From Hydractinia symbiolongicarpus (lineage: Eukaryota; Cnidaria; Hydrozoa; Anthoathecata; Hydractiniidae): DNA of 64,000 nucleotides. The notes beneath the pieces are model-generated. The model made no database searches. It was not told where the DNA came from and saw only the letters and a program-made list of their open reading frames with translations. Positions 61,801 through 64,000 of the stretch are shown piece after piece. Both the position numbers and the translations under genes were made by a program. Position 1 is the first letter of the stretch; the number at the start of each line of letters is the position of its first letter. The stretch is taken from assembly GCF_029227915.1 (NCBI RefSeq), contig NC_079880.1, forward strand, positions 22,630,501-22,694,500, written 5' to 3'.

Positions 61801-63448
61801 ACCGCCGAAAAACATATTAAATAAATCTTCAGGCGAAACGTCCCCTGAAAGTGAAAAAACAAACAGTTGTTGGCAAATGTAAATTTTAAATTGAGAAAAA
61901 ACAGAAACAGGACACACTGTAATGATCCGATTAAGCACCCAGCATTTTTAAGCGCACCCCTCGAATAAGCGCCCAGGTAATTTCCTCAAAGTTCAATAAG
62001 CACCCAGCACTTATTAAGCGGCCCTCTTGAATAAGCGCCCACCTGATAAGAGGGCACGCTTAATCGAAAACTACCTTGAGAAACTGGGCGCTTATTTAAA
62101 AATTTTACTTTCTTATATTGACAACCCAAGAAAGAAACCCAAACCCAAGACTAAACTTCATTTTTTTACATCTTTTGTTCAGTTGTATTTTTCAGAAAAA
62201 AAAAACAAAATTGAAAATTACAGTTGTCTTTAATTTGTTCGGATCATTACAGTATGTTTTATATTTGAAAAAAATTGGAAGTGGCCAAATTGTGACTTGG
62301 TAAATAAATTTCTTATTGATCAAAATTTTTTACTGGTTTTATTACATAGAACCTTAAATAAAATTTAAATGGTTTTAAGCAGATTTGAAACTACACAGAA
62401 ATTTATAAAAAAAGTTTTCTTTAAATTATTAGGGCTGTTAAAGAGAAAATACAACATCTAGCAAACCTTCAAAGTCATCTTCGTGATAATATCTTTGTCG
62501 TCTTGCTTGACTTGGTTGCAATCCTTCACCATACCTATCATATTGACGCCTTTTCTCAGAGTCACTCAACACAGCGAAAGAATTGCTTATTCCTAAAATA
62601 TTGAAAATAACACTAAGAAACTACAGGAAACAAAAATTGTTGTCTCATTTTTTACATCTTTCTACAATTTACTTTTAGAAAACCATCAACAAGTCTTTCC
62701 AGCTCACATACAAACAAAATAAATTTTAAGTTGTTATGTTCGATCTTGATAAATCAGAATTTAGGATTGTTCGATTTTAAACTTTCGTAAAAGTACAGAA
62801 AACAAAACAAATCATTCCTGCCTTTCTGGTAAATCTGCTTTTTTAGGACAGGTTTAAAAAATAATTTTATATCTCCAATAATCCTGCATTTGGGATTACC
62901 AAATTTCTATCAGGTCTGTATCGTATCTCTAATTGTATCTCATAGAAATTTTGAATCCATAAAAGTTAAAGTTTAATTAAAAGTTGTAAAAGTTGCATTC
63001 TTCATTGCATGAAAAGTTTTGCCTTAAATCTATTTGTAGTTTCATGGTCTTTACGCATTATATTTGCTGACTTTTTTAAACACTTGCTAATTTTTTTTCC
63101 GTTGAAAACAATACTCCCTAAATTCCATGGTTTGAAAAATATTCCTGCTTCTCTACTAAACCCACCCTGTCTTCTAAGGTTGAAATGCTAATCCTGCAGC
63201 AGGTAAATATAGTATGTGAATTGAAATAAAAAGATTATGGCTCGATAAATACGTTGTCATCATTTGGTGATAATAACACTTAATAAGAAAAATAACACTT
63301 ACGTTTAAAAGCTTCAGTAGCACCAGGAGCCTTGTTTTTGTCTGGATGAAATTGTAATGCTAGTTTTCTGTACGCTTTTTTTAATTCGTTTTCCGAGAAG
63401 TCCTGTCCAACGCCAAGCACGTCATAATAATCTTTGCACTTTTTTATT
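58846..63448 (-). CDS. DNAJB12/DNAJB14-like ER-membrane J-domain co-chaperone, 5' end outside window
   Basis: Eight exons on the minus strand: 63448-63303, 62592-62467, 61844-61788, 61403-61354, 61050-60935, 60482-60428, 59780-59666, 58958-58846. They join in frame to 258 residues ending in TGA. The first exon in view is the J domain: [12 protein letters not shown], then [10 protein letters not shown] with the HPD triad that stimulates Hsp70 ATPase. Next come [19 protein letters not shown], a Gly-poor linker, the conserved [13 protein letters not shown], a His/Gln stretch, one membrane helix (about [20 protein letters not shown]) and a C-terminal DUF1977-type region ([23 protein letters not shown]). 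This order is that of DNAJB12/B14, tail-side ER proteins that recruit Hsc70 to misfolded membrane proteins. N-terminal exons lie beyond base 64000. B12 versus B14 cannot be separated. Confidence 0.93.
60868..60925 (+). repeat. AAAC/AAGC microsatellite
   Basis: About 14 imperfect copies of CAAA/CAAG, ending within 10 bases of the donor of the membrane-helix exon of the J-protein gene. Confidence 0.85.
61218..61345 (+). repeat. ~47-bp tandem repeat, 2.5 units
   Basis: GTTATTGTTATTGAAGCGTG then CACAGAGAAYTACACAACA occurs twice with a partial third unit running into the donor side of J-protein exon 61403-61354. Confidence 0.8.
61922..62110. repeat. AATAAGCGCCC-family inverted repeat region
   Basis: Direct AATAAGCACCCAGC and AATAAGCGCCCA motifs on the left half are mirrored by GGGCACGCTTAATC and GGGCGCTTATT on the right, giving a degenerate foldback. 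It lies in a J-protein intron. Confidence 0.65.
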
Positions 63449-64000
63449 CTAACCAAGTAGAAATGTCTTTTTTAATATATCATGTGTAAGTTATAGTTGA
63501 AATAATTAAATTTGCTATTACTTAAATATGGCATCATAATTTATGCTGCATAATTAAATCCGAAATTCTTTAAACATTAATATCTTTAAAACGAACAGAG
63601 CTTCCTAAAGACTTGTTAACCAACTTTTTAAGCTCTATAATATAAGTCTAACATCATTTTGTACCCCAGGTGCCCTTTAAATAATGTTCACTTTGTTCTA
63701 AATTTGATTTGATTTGGACAAAACATATAGGCAGCAAACGGAGAAAATCTTGATCGTTTTGAACAAAAACAGTTTGTTAAAAGATTTGATGGATATGTAA
63801 TGCTGGTGCTGAACTCTGAAGCCAGCTAGTTTTTTAAGTTAAAATAGCTAAGCACACCTATGAAGTTAATGTTCCTTTTTGATGGAAAATATATATTACA
63901 AGTAGAAACCAGTGGATAAATCCATGGGTTCGCCCATTCTTTATAATCAAATTTCAAATGCTATCACCACTGTGCCATTTTGCTCAGAGGCAGACAAAAT

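Overview
This is a eukaryotic, animal-type window: AT-rich, with many short exons bounded by GT/AG introns and dense small transposable elements. The gene families and the repeat types (tRNA-derived SINEs, short inverted-repeat elements, CR1/RTE-like LINE fragments, ankyrin fragments) suggest a cnidarian, possibly a hydrozoan. That placement is inference; nothing here names the species.

Four protein genes could be assembled exon by exon, and the exon lengths sum to intact reading frames. (1) Positions 226-10963 (+): 3' part of a BK-type (Slo1/KCNMA1-like) calcium- and voltage-gated potassium channel, BK-A, from RCK1 to the C-terminus; its membrane domain lies before the window. (2) 14732-24112 (+): a complete SPATA6-like gene, 10 exons, 397 residues. 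(3) 27035-41246 (-): a complete second BK gene, BK-B, 29 coding exons, 1118 residues. (4) 58846-63448 (-): 3' part of a DNAJB12/DNAJB14-like ER-membrane J-protein gene, 258 residues, from the J domain to the stop. The two BK genes converge on the SPATA6 gene and share nearly all intron positions in the overlap, so they are diverged paralogues in inverted arrangement.

The stretch from about 41.3 to 58.8 kb has no confidently assembled gene. It holds a 31-bp satellite, hairpin elements, a G-rich tract and a 10-kb interval flanked by inverted repeats of about 300 bp (47.69-48.00 and 57.46-57.77 kb). Inside that interval are tandem copies of an ankyrin-repeat sequence. One copy is split by an 856-bp insertion with an 11-bp direct repeat at each end. 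The insertion carries an ORF with a His-Ala-His motif, a zinc-ribbon-like cysteine set and a downstream Ala-Tyr-Leu-Lys motif, an arrangement like HUH-type (Rep-like) single-strand endonucleases. This is the best candidate here for something undescribed.

A second theme is a scattered family of hairpins with the common end CCTCGTCCCCAGG but different inner stems. One copy is flanked by an 11-bp direct repeat. Introns carry minisatellites and small duplications, including two cases where a 3' splice site plus the start of its exon has been tandemly copied upstream and has decayed.
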